Source of the DNA: Prescottella agglutinans
Lineage (GTDB): Bacteria > Actinomycetota > Actinomycetes > Mycobacteriales > Mycobacteriaceae
NCBI RefSeq assembly: GCF_004011865.1
Contig: NZ_RKLP01000005.1
Location: 310,001 to 374,000, forward strand
Reading direction: 5' to 3'
DNA length: 64,000 bases
Within the stretch, counting starts at the first letter, position 1, and every line of letters begins with the position of its first letter. The position numbers and the translations under genes were made by a program. Below, one piece after another: positions 39,398-64,000 of this stretch. The notes below the pieces were generated by a model. That model worked only from the letters and a program-made list of their open reading frames with translations. It made no database searches and had not been told where the DNA came from.

Positions 39398-40999
39398 GTG
39401 CCCGAACTGTCCGCCTCGGCGAACTACACACCGCTCAGTCCGCTGCGTTTCCTGGACCGTTCGGCCTCGGTGTTCCCCGACAAGACGGCGATCATCCACG
39501 GGGACCGGCGCTACACCTACCGCGAGTTCGCGGACGAGGTGGCGCAGCTGGCGCGGGTGCTGCGATCCCGCATCACGCCCGGCGACCGGATCGCCTACCT
39601 GTGCCCCAACACCCCCGAGATGCTGATGGCGCACTTCGCGGTGCCGCTGGCCGGCGGTGTCCTGGTGGCGCTCAACTCGCGCCTGGCCGGTCCCGAGCTC
39701 GAGTACATCCTCGGCCACGCGGGCGTGAAGGTCCTCTTCGTGGACTCCGAGCTCGTCGGCTCGGTACGCACCGTGCGGGAGAACGTCGGCAGCGTCGCGG
39801 AGATCATCGAGCTGCCGGACTCGACGATCCCGCGCCCCGACGTCCCCGCCGGTGTGGTCACCGGCGTCTACGACGAGTTCCTCCGCAGCCGGGACGGTCT
39901 CACCGACGAGCCGCTGCACTGGGGCGTGGACGACGAGCAACAGGTCATCGCGATCAACTACACGTCCGGCACCACCGGAAAGCCCAAGGGTGTCATGTAC
40001 ACCCACCGCGGCGCCTACCTGAACTCCCTCGGCGAGACATTCCACAACGGATTCGACGGCAACACCAAGTACCTGTGGACGCTGCCGATGTTCCACTGCA
40101 ACGGCTGGTGCACCCCGTGGGCGGTGACCGCGGCCGCCGGCACCCACGTGTGCCTGCGTGCGGTGCGCGCCGACGCGGTCTGGGACGCGATCGACGACCT
40201 CGGCATCACGAATCTGTGTGGCGCCCCGGCGGTCTGCACCACCATCGCCGGCGCCGACCGGGCCCACCCCGTCGACGCGCTGCGCATCACCACGGCCGGC
40301 GCTCCCCCGTCGCCGACCGTCATCGGTCAGCTCGAGGCGCTCGGCATCACCGTCGTGCACGTGTACGGGCTCACCGAGGTGTACGGGCCGTACACGATCT
40401 GCGAGTACCAGGAGTCCTGGAACGACCGCACCCCCGAGGAGCGGGCCGCGCTGATCTCCCGGCAGGGCGTCGGTATGGTGCAGGCCGAGAACGCGCGCGT
40501 CGTCGACGAGAACATGGTCGACGTGCCCGCCGACGGCGAGACGATGGGCGAGATCGTCCTGCGCGGCAACAACGTGATGCTCGGCTACTACCGCGACCCC
40601 GGCGCCACCGCGGACGCCTTCGCGGGCGGCTGGTTCCACACCGGCGACCTGGGCGTCATGCATCCGGACGGCTACATCCAGCTCAAGGACCGCGCCAAGG
40701 ACATCATCATCTCGGGCGGCGAGAACATCTCGACCGTCGAGGTGGAGCAGGCGATCATCTCGCATCCCGCGGTGCTCGACGTCGCCGTCGTCGGTGTGCC
40801 GCACGAGAAGTGGGGCGAGCGCCCCAAGGCGTTCGTGCTCGTGAAGCCGGGCCGGTCGGTGACCGAGGAGGAGATCGTCGCGCACACGCGCTCGCTGCTC
40901 GCCGGCTACAAGGTGCCCGACGAGATCGTGTTCCCCCTCGACCTGCCGCGCACCCCCACCGGCAAGGTGCTCAAGTTCGAACTGCGCGCGCAGCGCTGA
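39398..40999 (+). CDS. Acyl-CoA ligase (FadD/AlkK-like)
   Basis: A 533-residue AMP-forming ligase for fatty or aryl acids. The P-loop is Y-T-S-G-T-T-G-K-P-K-G, the A5 motif Y-G-L-T-E-V-Y-G-P, the A7 region G-W-F-H-T-G-D-L, the hinge and A8 loop K-D-R-A-K-D-I-I-I-S-G-G-E-N-I-S, and the C-terminal lysine is in R-T-P-T-G-K-V. I use GTG 39398, with GGAGG six bases upstream; about 70 upstream in-frame codons overlap the divergent promoter and look non-coding. It converges on the NRPS gene. It could activate an acyl starter for a lipopeptide, but convergent orientation and a RamA-like regulator favour ordinary fatty-acid use. Confidence 0.88.
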   Translation: MPELSASANYTPLSPLRFLDRSASVFPDKTAIIHGDRRYTYREFADEVAQLARVLRSRITPGDRIAYLCPNTPEMLMAHFAVPLAGGVLVALNSRLAGPELEYILGHAGVKVLFVDSELVGSVRTVRENVGSVAEIIELPDSTIPRPDVPAGVVTGVYDEFLRSRDGLTDEPLHWGVDDEQQVIAINYTSGTTGKPKGVMYTHRGAYLNSLGETFHNGFDGNTKYLWTLPMFHCNGWCTPWAVTAAAGTHVCLRAVRADAVWDAIDDLGITNLCGAPAVCTTIAGADRAHPVDALRITTAGAPPSPTVIGQLEALGITVVHVYGLTEVYGPYTICEYQESWNDRTPEERAALISRQGVGMVQAENARVVDENMVDVPADGETMGEIVLRGNNVMLGYYRDPGATADAFAGGWFHTGDLGVMHPDGYIQLKDRAKDIIISGGENISTVEVEQAIISHPAVLDVAVVGVPHEKWGERPKAFVLVKPGRSVTEEEIVAHTRSLLAGYKVPDEIVFPLDLPRTPTGKVLKFELRAQR

Positions 41000-41007
41000 G
41001 CCGACCC

Positions 41008-41045
41008 GTCCTGAAGGATTCCTCTCGCCCGCCGGGAGGAATCCT

Positions 41046-41052
<7 letters not shown>
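41008..41052. terminator. Bidirectional terminator containing the NRPS stop codon
   Basis: Perfect 17 bp arms (GTCCTGAAGGATTCCTC and its complement) flank an 11-base loop between the acyl-CoA ligase and NRPS genes. The TGA stop of the NRPS lies inside the right arm, so the last ribosome would sit on the hairpin. Copies of this type end both transcripts. Confidence 0.85.

Positions 41053-64000
<22,948 letters not shown>

Noticed and set aside
39398-41045. Acyl-CoA ligase as a dedicated lipid loader for the NRPS
   Set aside because: It is convergent with the NRPS, separated by a bidirectional terminator and divergent from a RamA-like regulator; the NRPS N-terminus needed to judge acylation is outside the window.

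Overview
The window is high-GC actinobacterial DNA, most likely from a mycolate-containing member of the Mycobacteriales close to Rhodococcus, Gordonia or Nocardia. No rRNA or complete tRNA is visible, so this is inferred from gene content: a ugpAEBC transporter in the Mycobacterium tuberculosis order, an FprB-type ferredoxin/ferredoxin reductase fusion, a Zmp1-like M13 peptidase, a LigC plus polymerase pair, a RamA-like regulator, dodecin, and several promoters of the leaderless TANNNT-N6/7-RTG type. I see no insertion sequence, prophage or CRISPR array.

Region 1 (about 1.75-12.8 kb) is a dense accessory cluster that looks like an uncharacterised catabolic system. It holds an acyl-CoA ligase coupled to a small unknown protein, a divergent GntR/FCD regulator, an ACMSD-type amidohydrolase, a class II aldolase-family enzyme, two paralogous HD-domain proteins with a PhnZ/TmpB-like metal-ligand set, an MHS-family transporter and a large MalT-type LuxR regulator. 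Promoters inside it carry distinct inverted repeats, the most striking being a doubled CAATCAATTGATTG palindrome between the second HD gene and the transporter.

Region 2 (12.8-20.4 kb) has two pirin-family bicupins (the first behind a MarR-like operator), two tandem double-hotdog thioesterases, the M13 peptidase, and an orphan AbiEi/VSR-like gene bracketed by two near-identical hairpins. Region 3 (20.0-29.3 kb) contains a YnfA-like protein, ugpAEBC, a secreted L,D-transpeptidase, fprB, dodecin and a serine hydrolase.

Region 4 (29.4-41.0 kb) has the LigC/polymerase pair, an AhpD-like protein opposite a MocR regulator, an OsmC protein preceded by a 32-residue leader peptide with a leaderless promoter, CorA, a gamma-carbonic-anhydrase-like protein, a second FCD regulator opposite an MFS exporter, and a RamA-like regulator opposite an acyl-CoA ligase.

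Region 5 (41.0-64.0 kb) is the 3' part of one giant NRPS gene on the minus strand. It has six complete modules in the window, two with epimerisation domains, and a terminal thioesterase; its 5' end lies beyond the window. Modules 1 and 4 read as threonine-type, while the binding-pocket codes of modules 2, 3, 5 and 6 match none I recognise, so the peptide cannot be named from sequence alone.
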